Below, one piece after another: positions 14,501-28,815 of a stretch of DNA of 64,000 nucleotides (within the stretch, counting starts at the first letter, position 1; every line of letters begins with the position of its first letter). The position numbers were made by a program, and so were the translations under genes. Origin of the DNA: Colius striatus (lineage: Eukaryota > Chordata > Aves > Coliiformes > Coliidae); assembly GCF_028858725.1 (NCBI RefSeq), contig NC_084771.1, positions 10,258,915 through 10,322,914 of the forward strand, in the 5' to 3' direction. The notes beneath the pieces are model-generated. The model searched no databases. It saw only the letters and a program-made list of their open reading frames with translations, and had not been told where the DNA came from.

Positions 14501-17500
14501 AATATTTTTAATTTACAGTCTAAGTAGGGTATAAATACTTGGAATTGTTTATCAGTAAAGTCATCATCAGGATGGTCACCTCATGGAATTAGTTCCTAAT
14601 GAGATTACTAGGTCTGTGTTTATTTTGTGGACTCTGAATAGCTGACATAAACTTAGACATTGTTATTTTACTGTCAAGATTGTGTCTGAAGCTCATTTCT
14701 TTTCCAAGGCTTTAAATCTAATATAGTAGAGGTCCCAGAAAGTAAAAGGACTGCTTGTGTTGTAGAAATCTTCATTATGCACTGGGGAAAAATGATCTTG
14801 ACCAGTTGCCAGCCAACTGCATGCTTTATACTGATCAGACAAATAAAATACAACACAAAAATCAAGATGTGAGGTGGGTTTTCCCTTTTTGATGCATTTT
14901 CACAGCCTTGTTCTAAATGTGCTGGTTTTTACCCAGAAGAATAAGTTCACCAGTGAGGTGAAGTCTCATAGAGATGAATTGTGCATTATGGTGATGATGA
15001 CTGAAGAAATCTCACAATGACACAATTCAGCAGTTTAGATGAGGAGGTGATGAAGGATTCTGTCTCCATGTAAAATCACAAGGGAACTTTTGCAAAAGCA
15101 GTGTGTAATTATGTAAGTGCCAATTTTCAGTGCTATTTCTCTTCAATACATTTGACTTGGCTATGGAGTTCTTTCAAAATGCAGTTGATCAGAACACTAT
15201 TTAGGCCTAATCTGAAAGATTATACACACCCTGTACTCTGCTATGTGGCACTGGGACAGGAATTGCCATGCTATATGAGACCTCTGGGTCTCACTTCCAT
15301 TAAAGTGTCTCTGACAGATCAGAACTAAATACCTCAGAAACCCAAGCAAGAAATCCCTTGAACCACAAAATCCTAACTGACCAGAGAGGTTGTTTATCAA
15401 ATCAGCCACCAGCTGTCTAGAGATTTAATATTTAGTTATCTTTTATCTTGATCCTTACTAATGCAATAGTTCTTGATTCCTAAGAAATTTGGCCCTTTTG
15501 TTCTGCAGCCTCCTGTATGAAGCTGTTGCCTTTTCTCAGAGCTAAATTTGCTTTGTGCTGCTCCACTGAATTGTAGAAAAGCAAGTAAATATTGATACAC
15601 TTTCTTTTACATACTTCCTACCCTGTTCCTAACTCATACACCACCTTAAACCGTGCAGTGTACTTTAGTAAAATGGTCTGGTAAGAACCATCCTTGAGAA
15701 GTTTCTATGCTAATGTTTGGAGTGTGCTGCTCCAGCTCTGACCAGCACTGCTACGTGCTGAGTCATAGCAAATGTATGGTAGCATCCCTACACCCAGCTT
15801 CACCTTTAAACAGGATTGATTTGGTCCATTGAGTGTTATTTTGTTTGGCAGAGCATTTCTGTACTTGAATGTCTTTGAAGGAGGACAATGCAGAATAAGC
15901 AGAGATTTTTACCTAATCAAAAATTCCCTTCATTATTTTATTCTGTTGTGAGCTCTGAAAGCTTTTTGAACTTGAACTTTCTCTTAGTAGATCTGAGTTA
16001 CTGGAGAGTCAATTTCACATCAACAAAAAGCCATAGATGGATTTGTTCCACTTTTCCAGGATCTGTTCCAGTTACTTAGGCCTTGAGTATACAGAGAGCA
16101 AAGTTAAAGGAAGTCCTCAGTATAGCATGACTGGCAAGTGATTTATTCAGGGTGGGGTTCCATCTCTTTCCAGATATGAGTTAATGTTCATATTGGTGTT
16201 TATCCTCCAGTGAAGCTTACATTGGTGTAAAAGGAGCACTTTGTTTTTCAAAGACATGCTGTTTCTATCACTTGTTGATTGGTTTTGTATCATTTTGTGT
16301 TATTGTTTCCTTTAAGAATGAATTTGGGAATAATTAAGTGCCTTTTAGCATGGAGTTTCCCAGTAGCCTTTTTTTTCTTTCAATAAAGAAGCATTTAGTT
16401 GTGAGACTAATAGGCAGGAAAAGGAGATACAATAAGAGATAATGTATTCGTATTTATAAAAACTTTAGACAAGCTTGAGTGAGTTCTCTAATTAACCACA
16501 GAAAGACTGTGTAGCTGCTGAATGAATCATCAGAAAAAATAAAAACTGTAGTTGATCAGAATGCCTGAAACCAAGGAACATTTTTGTTGGGCTTGCAAAA
16601 GTGTTCACATCAGACAAATGGTCAGGAGAACCTAAAATGAAGGTCTGGTTCCTTGTGTGTGTGAGCACACTGTCAACTTGAGTTACACTGAGATGGAAAA
16701 GGAAACCAGGTCTACACTTCTTGCAAACTTAAGACAGCCCATGAACTCTAATTTAGCTCCATAAATTTCTTCTATTTATGGCATTTTAGTCAGTTTTAGA
16801 AGTAACATCAGGCTGAGTTACCTGAATTAGACTGGATTACCATATTATGTATGCAGTGTTAACAGACCACACACACTCACATTCCCATTTGTGGTACAGA
16901 GATTTGTTGAATACCATTGCTTGACTCCTCCCTCAAAATGCTGTGTGGAAGGCATTACACATACACCAAAACTTGAAACCCATCAAAGAAGATGATTTAT
17001 AGTGCAGTTCCTGAGCATCAGTACATTGCAGTTATATCATGGATAATTGTGGTAGTTACTTTGTTAAGTGCTCTTGGAAAACTGCCAAAATTAATCCCTA
17101 GCTTCTTGGAAGAGCTAACAAAATGGCTACGATAGTCAAATGTTTCAAGATATTCCCTTCTTTGCTGGCCTTTAGAGGCAGAAAATGACTTTTACTTGGC
17201 AAATCCCCCACGAGGAAGCCCCAGTTCTCTTTTCACAATGAATGCTTTTAAAATTGCTTGTTACATGACAACACAGGTTACCATCTTGTCCCCAGCTGCT
17301 GCTACATTTAGTACCCAGCATTTTATAGTACCAGAGGTTTCAGAGAAAAAGTACAAAAACTTGCAGAGAGATCACAAATGTAATAATCAACTTTTGGGAA
17401 AGTTTCTCTCGTATTCTGACTTTGAATCCCAAAGGTTTTTTATTTCTCCTCTGATATTGCATTTCTTTGACCCCTTCTAAATGTGGATGCTCTAATTATC

Positions 17501-19925
17501 CACACAAATGTTCAGTTCTCTTTTGGCTCTTGCTGAATTACTGCAGGGCACCAGCTCTGGCTCATAATTTCATGAGTCACTGCTGAATATGCACAGATGT
17601 TGGTCGTTAGAACAGTCTGACCCTCTGCTGCCAGCACAACAATGTTCCTTCCATTCACTCTTTTAAGAGATTGCTTTGAAGAAACCCTTTCTATTGGCTA
17701 TCCCATGTAGTTTTGTCATTGCTTGAAATCATAAATGTATTTACCTTTCAGAAAGGTTTTGGGGAGGCAGCAAGTTTACTCTTGGAGCAATGGAAATGCA
17801 ATCCAGGCTTGCTCAGTACAAGCAGCAACAAGTGACACATCTGTATCTCGTATTGTTCTGCCAGCTCCTGTAAAGCTGCAGGTGTAGCTAATGCAGAGTC
17901 ATTACTTCTCACAGGATCTGTGAAAAAGAGGGGCTGGCTTGAAATTACTTCTTAGACATGATCAGAGTGCTCTAGAAGACTGTTCTGCTCAGGTATGTGG
18001 TAAAAGTGTTAAACTGTATTAATGTTTATGGTATTGTTAGTGATGGGACAGTAAGAAGCTGATAATGTTATCTGTATTGTACAGGGATGAAGGATCAGTT
18101 GCCCTCTTCTCCTAGAAGTTTACTTAATTTCAAAACATTTAAAATACTGATTAAGTGATGCTCTTGATTATTTAGAGACAGAGTTTTGTTGGACAGGTTT
18201 GTGCCCTGGTCAAAGGACTGTGTGACCTCAGATTGTTTAATTTCCCTTCCTTTGTTTATAACAACTAATTCCCAAGTGCAAAGCCATTGTTTGTATTATT
18301 TTGCTGAGTAGTTCTAGGAGACACATGACCAAGCTGATATACCAGAAGTAGCTGTATACATCTACTATATTGCCATAAGGTTTTAGTCAGATGGATTCAC
18401 TTGCTGAGCAGCAATTGAAAGTGTTTCTAACCTGTGACTCTGTAGGTATTAGAAGTATGTAAAATGAAGGTGACAGTGAATCAAGTATTGCCCTTCAAGA
18501 GTAGTTTCAATTAAGTCTTTGAAAACAATGTATTCTTTTAGTGCTTTTCAGACTGAAGGACTCTTCTTCACAAAATTTCTTATAGAAAAATGGATAGCTT
18601 GCCCTGCCCTGGAATGCAGCCTGTTCTAGAGTGCAATGTGCCTTGAATTATTGTATGGCAGTTGTTTGAGGAGAGTGGGTAAAGAAAATGGTCTTAACTA
18701 GAAATACAGTAGGAAAGAATGCAATATAATAGCTTATGATACAATCCTTCAAGATGCAAAAGGAAGGCCTTTGGAGTCACTGAAGGCTTGCTTGCTCATT
18801 CGTAGCCCTCCAAGTCCAGGAGGAACCATTAGTTCATTCAGACTGACTGATTACAGGCACTCAAAGCTGCAGGTGCAATGATTTGCCATGTGGAGTTAAT
18901 TAGCTGAGCTGACCATCAGACAGGCAACGGCCATGACCCAAACTGGGTTAGAATATTTGGGTGAGTGTGCAAAGTGATGAGCTAAGACAGATCCTGTAGC
19001 TGCTGTTCAGCAGAAGGTTTGCTGTATGGAGCTGAATACTCAGCTTTCCTTCTTAGTCCCAGCCAGTGCGGTTTGCTGGGAACATACTGCCATTGGCTGC
19101 GAATCTTGGTAAAAGCAAAGGGCCACCTGGCTGTTGGTGGCTCTTTTTAATCAGTTTCCACATTGTGATGGGAATGTAGCTGGGAGTGCTGTTTGAAATT
19201 TAGTAGTAAGCACATTTTACTCCACATTTTATGAGCTTATAACCTTAACAAATCTGTAGGAGACATTTACTGTCAGAAAGAGATAAAATTACCATTTATA
19301 GACTTAGTATTTCAAAAAAGTGCTTTTTTTGGTCCCCTTTGCTACCTTTTTATAGCACATAAAGAACAATTTGGTTTTCCTCCTTTGTTTCTGTTGTAGT
19401 TTATGAACCTACCAGATAATAAAATTTCAGGAAAATCTAATTCTGTTGGAAAGTTCAATTCAATTTTTTTAATAGGACTTTTATTTGAACACTCTTGTTT
19501 TATCATAGCTGCTAGCAATGTGAGCTGTTCGAGGGGTTGCTGGAGTACACATTTCATTTCTCATTCAAAAGATGTGCTGGATTTTAATAATTTCCAAGGG
19601 CAGAAATTGATACTAAAATGACATACTGCTGTTGCCTGCACAAAAGCCTCTAGGCACCCTAACAAAAGCATTGCCAGCAATAAGATTGCAGGCAAGGACA
19701 TTCTGCTTCTGAGTTGCTATACCATGGAAGCGAAGAAAAATAATGGAATTCCCTTACACCCATTCCTCAGTGTACACTTGGCTTCTGAGTTTATGAATAA
19801 AAGGTGTTTTTCCATTGCAAAAGGACCCCTATAAAGACCAGGACTTCCCTGGCCCTCACTCCTCTCAGCATCTGCAGTCATTTGGGCTGTACTGAGAAAG
19901 GCCAGAATGCATTGCAGGCTTCATG
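11591..19925. other. Intergenic sequence, no gene recognised
   Basis: An 8.3 kb stretch of unique sequence. It holds a 15-base tandem duplication at 12966-12995 and poly-T near 14160. No open frame above 99 codons or recognisable exon is present. Confidence 0.6.
12966..12995. repeat. Perfect 15-bp tandem duplication
   Basis: TCATACCTGCATTAA occurs twice back to back with no mismatch. Confidence 0.9.
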
Positions 19926-20302
19926 TTGACCAATCTGGAACTGGGGCTGCTCAGTCTAGATAAGAGGACACTGTGGGAGAATCTCATTAATGTTTACAGC
20001 GGTGGCTGTCAGTGGTTGGGGCAGTACTTTTTTTCTGTTGTATCTAATGACAGGACAAGGGGTGATGGAAAGAAGCTGGAACACAAAGAGTTCCATTTAA
20101 ACATAAGGAAAAACTCAGTGTTGAGCTGAGGGAGCCTGACCCAGGCTGCCGAGGGACGGTGTGGAGGCTCTTTCTTGGGGGGTCTTAAAACCTGCCAGGA
20201 CATGTTCCTGTGTGACCTGATCTAGGTGGAGCTGCTTTGGCAGGGGAGTTGGACTAGATGATCTCTAAAGGTCTCTTCCAACTCCTTCCATTCTGTGATT
20301 CT
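19926..20302 (+). mobile_element. CR1 LINE 3' fragment
   Basis: Plus-oriented CR1 of roughly 375 bases. Blocks are CTGGGGCTGCTCAGTCTAGA, GACAGGACAAGGGGTGATGG, CTGACCCAGGCTGCCGAGGG, GTTCCTGTGTGACCTGATCT and GGAGTTGGACTAGATGATCT. It ends in ATTCTGTGATTCT. The 5' edge is approximate. Confidence 0.93.
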
Positions 20303-21135
20303 TGGAGGTTATCTGCTGCTGGCCTCTGTGTTCAGGGTGAAGTTAAAACAACCCTGAGGCTGTTGGCTCCCAGATAAATCAGAAGTCAGTTTTGTCTGAC
20401 TTGATGGACAATGTAAAGGTGGATCACAGCTATTTTTGCCTTCCCTTTCCATGTTCTAACTGCAGTCTTGAACTAATGATGAATTTTTGTCAAAGTTTTT
20501 CAGAGAATACTCAGCTGAACATTTTATAAAAATATTTTTGGTTTGATATTTATGTGCTGTGGGTGGTGCCCTGAGACACCTGGCAGGGCACTGCACCTTT
20601 CAACAGGAGATCAGAAATCATGACTTAATTAAGAACAAAAATACTGCAAATCTCTCATTTCCAAATGCTTAAATTAATAGTTTAAAGATACTTTGAATAT
20701 ATAGTGCTTCATCTATAGACTAATTTAGAGTTTTATTAATTCTTTTACCCTGGTACTGTCTCACCTTCAGTTTCTTTTACATATCCCTCTGCTTTCTAGA
20801 GTATTCTGAGTGGCTGCCAATGCTGAATGCTTCATGCTGTGCTAGTTGAGTTTGTATTTTGCATGAAATCGTTGTTGATTGGTAACAGAATTTGTCAGGG
20901 GTTGGTGGAAATATGAATGTATACCACATGCTGATGTCACCAGGGATTTCTACAGCAGCAGTGTAATAAGTTCAGAGAGTGCTTTCTTCTTGGACATTGG
21001 GGAGTTGAGATGCATGAATTCTTTTATGGGTGGGAAAATGTTAATGTTTTTGAATTAAGAATAGGAATACAGCACAGCTTGAATGGTGCTTTTTCTAGTA
21101 TTGGGTGAAAAAGAGTTCTTTAACCTCCCCCTCCT

Positions 21136-21148
21136 CCCCCCCCCCCCC
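21136..21148. repeat. Poly-C run
   Basis: Thirteen consecutive C within a pyrimidine-rich stretch. Confidence 0.85.
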
Positions 21149-24100
21149 AGATTGGAAGCCCCTAAACCCTCCAGACTGTCCCCAGAATCCTATCTGGTTC
21201 TTGTGTTTACTCTTACACATATGCTGTATCTGATAGTGAGTGTTGTTTCTGTTCATGGACACTGTTTATCAGTCTCTTATCATCTGCATTGTTCCTTTCA
21301 GGGGCATAGTGCTTCAGACATGTACACCAACCTGGTGACACTTGTCCTTTTGTACATTGCACTGTGCACATGAAGTAGGAAATGGAAATTTCTTGTCTCT
21401 CTTTTGTGCATCTTGATCACCCTTTTCCACCTCATAAATCACTGAAACTTTCAACATCACTTCTGTATTGACTTTTGGCACGATGTCAGTGTGTTCCCAC
21501 AGCTGCCTGTATTGCTTTCAGGTTTCCTTGGCAGTTGTGCTGCTTGTGCAGACATTAATTTGTGTGCTTCTCAGAGGAAGACCGAAATGAACCTTAGCGT
21601 TGAGTGGCTTGTAGCATGGAGGATGCTGCAGGATCTTGCCGCAGAATCAATGATGTGCTGCTTCTCAGCTGGTCCTGCCAATACTTTCACATGTAGGATC
21701 AGGGAATTAAGAGCTGTCAGTGAACCATTGAACCTGCCAAGATCCTTATCTTATGCAGTCCTGCAATTTGAGGCTGCACTTTGTAAGACAGCACAGTAGC
21801 CATTGCAGCCTAGAATCTCAAACGCTATTTAATGCACCTTAGATAAGCTGGAAGCTTTGGATCAGCTCCTTCTTTGTTGTCTGTGCTGCTCACGTGTTCA
21901 TGGTGTAAGGTCTGAAAACACACAATCTTGATATGTCACAGATTACTGGAAGCTCCTTAAATTAAAGCCTTAAGCTGTTACAGTGTGGTATGTGTTTCTG
22001 AGCCACATTAATAACTTGTGCCTCTACAACAGGAATACGGTGCAACACTGGTAAAACTTCCAACATGTTGTTTCAATAGAGGGAAAACTAGGAATAGTTC
22101 TTTGTTGGAGGGTAAATTTCTTTGGCTTTTGAGTGTTGTACATGGAGGATGAATTTTGGCATTTATGCTTATGGATATTTATGATATTTAAGCTCTCCTT
22201 TTTCTTAAGACAGTGACAATGAGAGCAATGGTATTGTTTCCTTTTATTCCTCAAATGTGTGTTGTGTTGATGGGTTTTTGTTTATGTTTTTTGTTGTTGT
22301 TTTAAATACTGGGTTAAGAATCAATCTGGGCAAATATCCCTTTCGGTGCAGCACCTTACATATGTGCACCAAAATATGATAAGCTGATACAGGAAATTGG
22401 AGTAAACCTCCTTGACATAGAATCACCTGGGACTGATGGTGCTGTGCATATAAACATGTTTCCTCTTCACAGGGGTGTCTCATACTTCAAGTCAATTTTC
22501 CATTGGACTGGTGCAATACCAGCAATAGATTCAGGCCATGAAAGGTGTTCAGGCCTGTTTCTGTCAAACTGTTGAAATCATGACTATTTCTGAACATACT
22601 CATTCAGCACCCCTGGTTCATGCTATCAAGGAATTCTTGGAGGTGAACAAACTTACATCTGAAAACCTGCCCTAATGCTGATTTATCCACACACCTGATG
22701 TGGCTCAGCTACTGAGCTGCAGTGTTAGATAGTCTCATGTTAGCAGGGTCCCTGTAGGCCCGTGTGTAGGAGCTAGAAGGATGTATTCACTTGAGAAGTT
22801 TAATGTTTTGCAGGGGTCAGTTTGATTTTGTTTCCTAATTGTATAAGCATTCCACAGTCTTTGCCTAAAAGAATAAAAATAAACATTAAATGGGATGAAT
22901 GTCCAGTACTTCATTATTGGAATAATGTTACCAGTAATGTGTCTAAAACTCCAGTGACACATATTTCTTCACTGTAATTCACAGAAGATAATTGCAATCA
23001 GGATATTATGGTGATGACTTAGTGGAGTTTTGAAATATTGCTTTACACTACAGTTGGCTTTTGGATTCATCTTTGCTATGGCTTTTTTGCAAAGAAGATC
23101 AATCAGCAACAACTGCTGATAAATTACCAAAGTCTGTTCAAATGTTAAAAACCAAAATAATCTGAAGAAAATCTGTTTTAAGGGAGAAACTTCCAGAATA
23201 GTGGCATGTCCTGGATCAATAACATTATTTATGGAGTTTAGACTCTGCAATTCAGACCCCAGTTTGAATTCACTTCTATAGTTCTAACTGTAAATCCAGG
23301 GAGTAATTGCCAACATCTGTGGCAGAAGCTGTGGCAAAGAAGACTAACACAAGTTCACAGAGCTCTTTAATGCTTTAAATTATTTACATCAATGCTCAAA
23401 TGAGTCTAACAGAAAGGGAATTGTATTTCAGCATTTCTCATAGGTTACATCTCTGTTAGTATAATTTCTAAGCTATTTAAAATGAAGTGGTCTGAGGTAT
23501 TGTCTGACAGACTTTTGAGTCTGTCTTGTCAGAAAGCAGATACTGAAGTGCACACAAAGGGACTATCCTTCCCTTTAGATGTGCATTGAAGTGGTTGAGA
23601 TGAAATTTTACACCATATTAAAAAAAAAAATCAGTTCTTTAATTCTCTTTGTGGATTTTCAATCCTAAAGACTTCCAAGATTTTAACTTTTTTGGGGGGA
23701 AAAAAATCAGCACAGCTTTACCTTCTGCAAACCTTTTTAAAAGGCTTTTTCTCTTACAGATGTCAACTAACAACTAGAAACAAACTATCTCATTCATGTT
23801 CTTTCATCTCAAAAACTACAAAAGTCTTGAAAAATCATAACCAAAAACTTCCAGTACACAACTATGGTCATTTTTCTGTCCTGTGAAGGTGAGTATTTCA
23901 TCTTTACAAGTAATGACAACTCTGTATAGATCAAACTTGATCTTTTCCTAATTTTCATAGTTTCTACACGCTTTCCCAGCTCTGTAAGACACATGAACCA
24001 ATGATGATATGCTGAAATGCTTTTGCAAATGTACACATGCTTTTATCTGTGTGGCAAACAAAAATAATGAAACATGAAGTGTCACTATTACATTTTCAGT

Positions 24101-24995
24101 TTTTCTGCAAGCAAATTATGTTCAGCAGTAAGTGTAAATATTGAAGCTGTGTTAAAATTTCAGTGACTAGCTTTGCAATTGTTTTCATCCCTCATTAAAA
24201 GAGAGTCCTAACAAGCATTCTTTGCAGGCATATGTGACAAACTTTTCAGTTGTCTGGGAAATGTTTTGCTTTCAATTTCATACCAGAAATATTTCATGTG
24301 ATGCTTTGTGTCACATTTTGGAACTTAGATTTTAAAATAGAAGTACAGTACTAAGGAGTTCTTCCTTTTTTAGGAGTTTATCTGGAATATATCTTATGCT
24401 CATTTCCTCATAAGGATAAAACCATGTTGGAAAAAAAACCCCTTTTCCTTATGGCTCTGTCATCCCATGCCAAAAATTCTAGTTTAGAGCTTTTACTTTC
24501 TGTATATAAGACTTGGTTTTGCCAGCATGGTTTCAATTGTCTTCTTGCAATATCATTTTCATTTCATTCTGGTATGACTACATAATGACATCTTGATGTT
24601 GGTGAAAAGAATTAACCAGCTGCAAAAATGCCACAGACTTTGCTAGAAGTCTGCTAATAGCCTGTTGTGGCCTCAGAAATGAGATGGAGGCAGATGGAGA
24701 CCTGGATGGGCTGCGTTATGGCTCTTTGTCCCACTTGTCTTGCTTTGGAACACTTGCACTGCTCAAGTGTGATTTTACCTTCTGTCTCAACTTGGGGCTC
24801 TTTTAGACCAAAAGATTTTTTTTGGTGGCTTGTTGCTTTTGTGATAGCCCTCAGGCATTTTAAGTTCCTTGCACATCAGAAGTGACAGTATTTTGAAAGC
24901 TTGGTTTGTATGTGCTTTAAAGGCCACCAGTGCTATGGATGGACTGTCATAGGTCTAGGTTTTCCCTAACCTCCTGAACTTTTCTGTGCCTGCTT

Positions 24996-25085
24996 GGTGT
25001 GTGTGTGGTTTTTGTTTGGTTTGATTTTTTTCTTTTGTTTTTGTGTATTCTCCTGGATGTGGTGTTTTGGTTTGTTTGTTTTTTA
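24996..25085. repeat. T/G-rich low-complexity tract
   Basis: About 90 bases dominated by T and G, including GTGTGTGTGG and repeated TTTGTTT units. It is probably a decayed microsatellite cluster. Confidence 0.75.
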
Positions 25086-28000
25086 AATCTCTCTTTGTAC
25101 TTTAGTTGCTGGTCTCTTACTATCCCATAGTCCAACAGGAACATTGCTCTGGTTCTGTTTATGTTGCTATCCTTGGCAAGCACTAAGAAAATTGTGCCCT
25201 CAGCTTCAGATGAAGACCTTGTTATTGGAAAAGGAAAACTGACCTAGAAGGGAATCTTCAGGTGAATGTTCAGGAAATTCAGCTGGGAGATGTTTCTGGT
25301 TTTCACTTTAGTTGATATCTCTTCTCTGGAGCACGTTGCTGAGCATTTTACATAGAAACAGAGAAGGAGTGAATTTTATGAAGGGCAAATTGTGGACTAT
25401 ATCCAAGAGAATCAAGTGGTCTGACTGTAATCCAGATATTGGTACAGCTTGGTCTGTTAGATATCAGGGGGATTTAAATTTTACTTGCATCAAGGATTTA
25501 GTTATTAGTGGCACAGTACCAAGGTTCTTCTGCCTTTGCATAGATTTTCAAGCTACCATGAGTACTTGCTTTTCCTCTTCAGGTCTTTTCCTGTTGTATC
25601 AGATAAGAACAGGGCAGCATGTGCAGGGTTTGCATGCTCTGTTCCATTTCTCTTTTTACTTACAGATTGCTCACTTAGTAATTGCTATTTAAGCCTATTA
25701 AAAATATCACTCTTCACTGAATGGGGTTAAAATAGTAAAAAAGACAGGATTTAGTCTTGCTTAAATAAATAACTCCCTGACACCTAGATATTAACTGAAG
25801 TCTTAGGAAATACATTATTGTTAATTATAACACTCTTGGGATAATGTTAGTAGGAGTGAACTACTTACTTTGATTTTGGGCAGTATTACATCCCATATTT
25901 TGTTTAAAGAGCTATGCTTTGCTCAAGTCCAGACAAAATTATGTATAAGTAAAGTTTATTCTTGGATACATCTGGAATAAATTTTCCTGTCTTTATCAAC
26001 TGAGGATGTTCTTTCTTCCCTTGACTCAAAGGTATATAGACTGTCAGAGGCAGAGAGTGTAGACCTGCAGGATCTGTGCATCTCTGTGTTTGTGTGGAAA
26101 TTGCTTTAGGGAAGTTTGCAGCAGTGCAGGACCTGGCATCATTAAGAATTGTATACTTTCCTCACAAAACATAGAAGCAATGCATTGTGGCCAGCTCCCA
26201 AACTGTCCTTACTGTCCTTTGAAGAAGAGCATATATTTTCTTCTCAATTCCTAGCTTTCCCTTTCTGGAAGGAAATAATGATACAAAGGGAAGGAATGAA
26301 GATGACATCAGTTTTTCTTTGCAATCTCTTGGCATGTCACATTTATTACAAAATCCTGAAGGCATCTGGGATCTCACCAGTTCAAAGACTGGCACCATCC
26401 AGCAGTGGAGGGATGCTGAGTCAGTAGGTGTTAGTGCAGTGGTCTGATCCCTTTTTGAGTCTTTATGATAGGAAGACTTATCAATGCAACATCCAGTGCA
26501 GTTGGGAGTTCAGAAACAATCCATCAGATAGACAAGAAGTTATTTTTGACGTTGAGATTTTGATCTATTTTGGTGCTTGGGGTGATAACATTTTAGCTTC
26601 GTTCCACTGTCCTATCCTTCTTTTGTGAGATTATGAAGTCATGTTACACTTCTATCTTGACATCATCCACACCATCATGAGAGTGGTTTGTTGCTTGTTT
26701 CAGAAGCTTTGGGGAAAGAACATAATTCTGTACCTCTCAGATGTTTTAGTAGACATATTTAAGGAAGCCCATTACCTTGATCCACCACGTTCATAATTGT
26801 CACCCCCTTCCACCTGCTCTCCTTGCCTTACCCCTGCTGTTGTTTGTAGTTCTGCTCCATGCTAAGATGGCTTGTGACATTCTAGCTTGGGGCGTAAACA
26901 CTAGAAGACAGGATTTGAAAAATATACATGAATAAAAGGTCAAAACTCTCCCAGAAAAGAATAAACTTCTTGGTTGCTTGTGTGTCTTTTTTAATGTGTA
27001 GTTATGAAAAGCAAATTAACCTTTGGGTTTTTGAGAGATTCACTGTGACAATGGTCCAGCTTAAAAATAAACAGCTGCTGCTCCAAGTAGTGTCCAGAGA
27101 TGCTTGGGTTTATTCTGTTGGTCCTAAAGATCACCAGGTGTGCAGTCTTGGCTTTAAAGTCATGCTAATATTGCTCATCCATAGCAGCCTGGAAGGGCAG
27201 AAGGCACTGGCCTGTGTATGGGAGTTGCAGGGCTATTTTTATAACAAGGTCTTTGCTATGCTATTGGTCTCTTTAGTCTTAGCTGCTGTCAGGTTTGAAT
27301 TTTTCTGGAGCAATGTTACAGTGGAAGAAAGAAAAGCTATAAACTTCTAAGCTTTCCCAGTAGCAATTGTTAAAAGAAAAAGTGGTGGCAAAAGAAGAAA
27401 CACTCTGTAACTATGTCAGTCAAGGAAGGGTGTGTTGTTGACAGGTGCATGGTCCTCCTTCCCTCATATGAACTGAAGAAAAGAAAATTCCTGCTTCATT
27501 TGCGAAGGAGAAGACAGTCTTCTTGGGCTTGTAAGAACTTTCTGTCATGGTTTTAGAAATTTGGTTTGATTTTGGAGACTTGCCCCTTCAGAGGGTGGTG
27601 GTAAGAATGTAACCCTGAAAGAAGTTCAGGGAAATGAACAATTCACGATTCATACAGTGGACATGATGAGGTAATGACTAATATCACTGTAGGAGTGATA
27701 AATTATGGTACAAGAGAACACTGAGGACTATTTGTTATCTGACAAGTGAGGCAGAGCACCATTCAGAAAAAAACAAACGGCAAAAGTGTATATATGAATC
27801 TGGGAGATGTTTCCTTAGACTAGCCAACTTACACTTAGTTTTACACAAGAAGAATGCCATTTGTTTCAATTTGACATGTGAGATCAGTGTTGCCACATCT
27901 TTTGTTTTGATGCAGACAAAAAAGTCATTAACTATTTGCAGGTGATACTTTACACGTGATTCCTAGAGCTCTGCTGAGGCTCAAGGTCAATCAGTAACAT

Positions 28001-28139
28001 AATTTCTGTCTAATCATTGATATTTTGAAAGGCTAGACCTGTGTGGTGTGGAGGTTTTATGCTGGTAATTTGACTGTATAGGCAAATATAATTTACATGT
28101 GGAGAGGTTATATCACAATGAAGCAGTGAGTCAGACTTT

Positions 28140-28815
28140 ATTGTAGGATAATTCAGGTTGGAAAAGACCTCAAGAGCTCTATAATCAGCCTTCCTGCACA
28201 GAACAAGGTCTGAGCCTCTCTGGGCAGCCTGCTCCACTTCTTTACTGTTGTCATGGAGAAGAAAGTTCCTCTGTATGTCTGTATTTGCACCTCTTGTTTC
28301 AATTTGTCTCTTATTTTTCTTCCTCCTGCCACATACCCCTGTGAATAGTCTGGCTCCTCCTTGACAGGCTCATAATAGGCATGTTTGGGCTGCTGTTTAA
28401 GTCCCTCTGAAGCTGCTTTTTCTCCATGTGGGACAAGCCCAGCTCCCTTGGCCTCTGCTCACAGAGCAAGTGCTCTGAGTCTGGATCATCTTGGTGGCCC
28501 TCTGCTGAACTCAGTAATCAGTGTCTTGTTTGTGCTGATGGGGGATGCAGTATTCTACATGTAGTCTAATGAGTGCTAAGCAGAGAGGGATAATCACTTC
28601 CTCTGGCCATGCTCCCATTAATGCAGCTCAGGATGCTGCTGACCTTCTGCTCTGCCAGGGCATGCGGCTGGCTCACATTCAGCTTACATCTACCGAGGCC
28701 CACGGGGCCCTTTCAGCAGAGCTCTTCTCCAGCCAGTCAGTCCCCAGTGTGTATTACTTCAAGTTTTGTCCTTGTTGAATTTCATAAGGTTTCTTATGTC
28801 ACTCTTCATATTTGA
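28140..28815 (-). mobile_element. Older, longer CR1 LINE fragment
   Basis: A diverged minus-oriented CR1. Recognisable blocks on the plus strand are TTCAGGTTGGAAAAGACCTC, TCTGGGCAGCCTGCTCCA, GGCTCACATTCAGCTTACAT, TCCAGCCAGTCAGTCCCCAG and CCTTGTTGAATTTCATAAGG. It covers more of the 3' part of the ORF2/3'UTR region than the other copies, but is heavily mutated, so it is an old insertion. The small open frames inside it are not genes. Confidence 0.8.

Larger units (their letters stand above)
20303..28139. other. Intergenic sequence, no gene recognised
   Basis: A 7.8 kb stretch with a 13-base C run at 21136-21148 and T/G-rich low-complexity DNA near 22270-22305 and 24996-25085. The longest open frames (126 codons at 25312-25692 and 140 codons at 26928-27350) have no recognisable domain, signal peptide or neighbouring splice structure. 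Confidence 0.6.

Noticed and set aside
25312..25692. 126-codon plus-strand open frame
   Set aside because: No family resemblance, and a second overlapping frame is also open. Looks like chance.
26928..27350. 140-codon plus-strand open frame, the longest in the window
   Set aside because: No recognisable motif and no flanking splice signals or neighbours. A frame of this length is expected by chance in 64 kb of vertebrate DNA.
28545..28815. Two overlapping open frames of 77 and 68 codons
   Set aside because: They lie inside a degraded, oppositely oriented CR1 LINE fragment and do not encode its reverse transcriptase.
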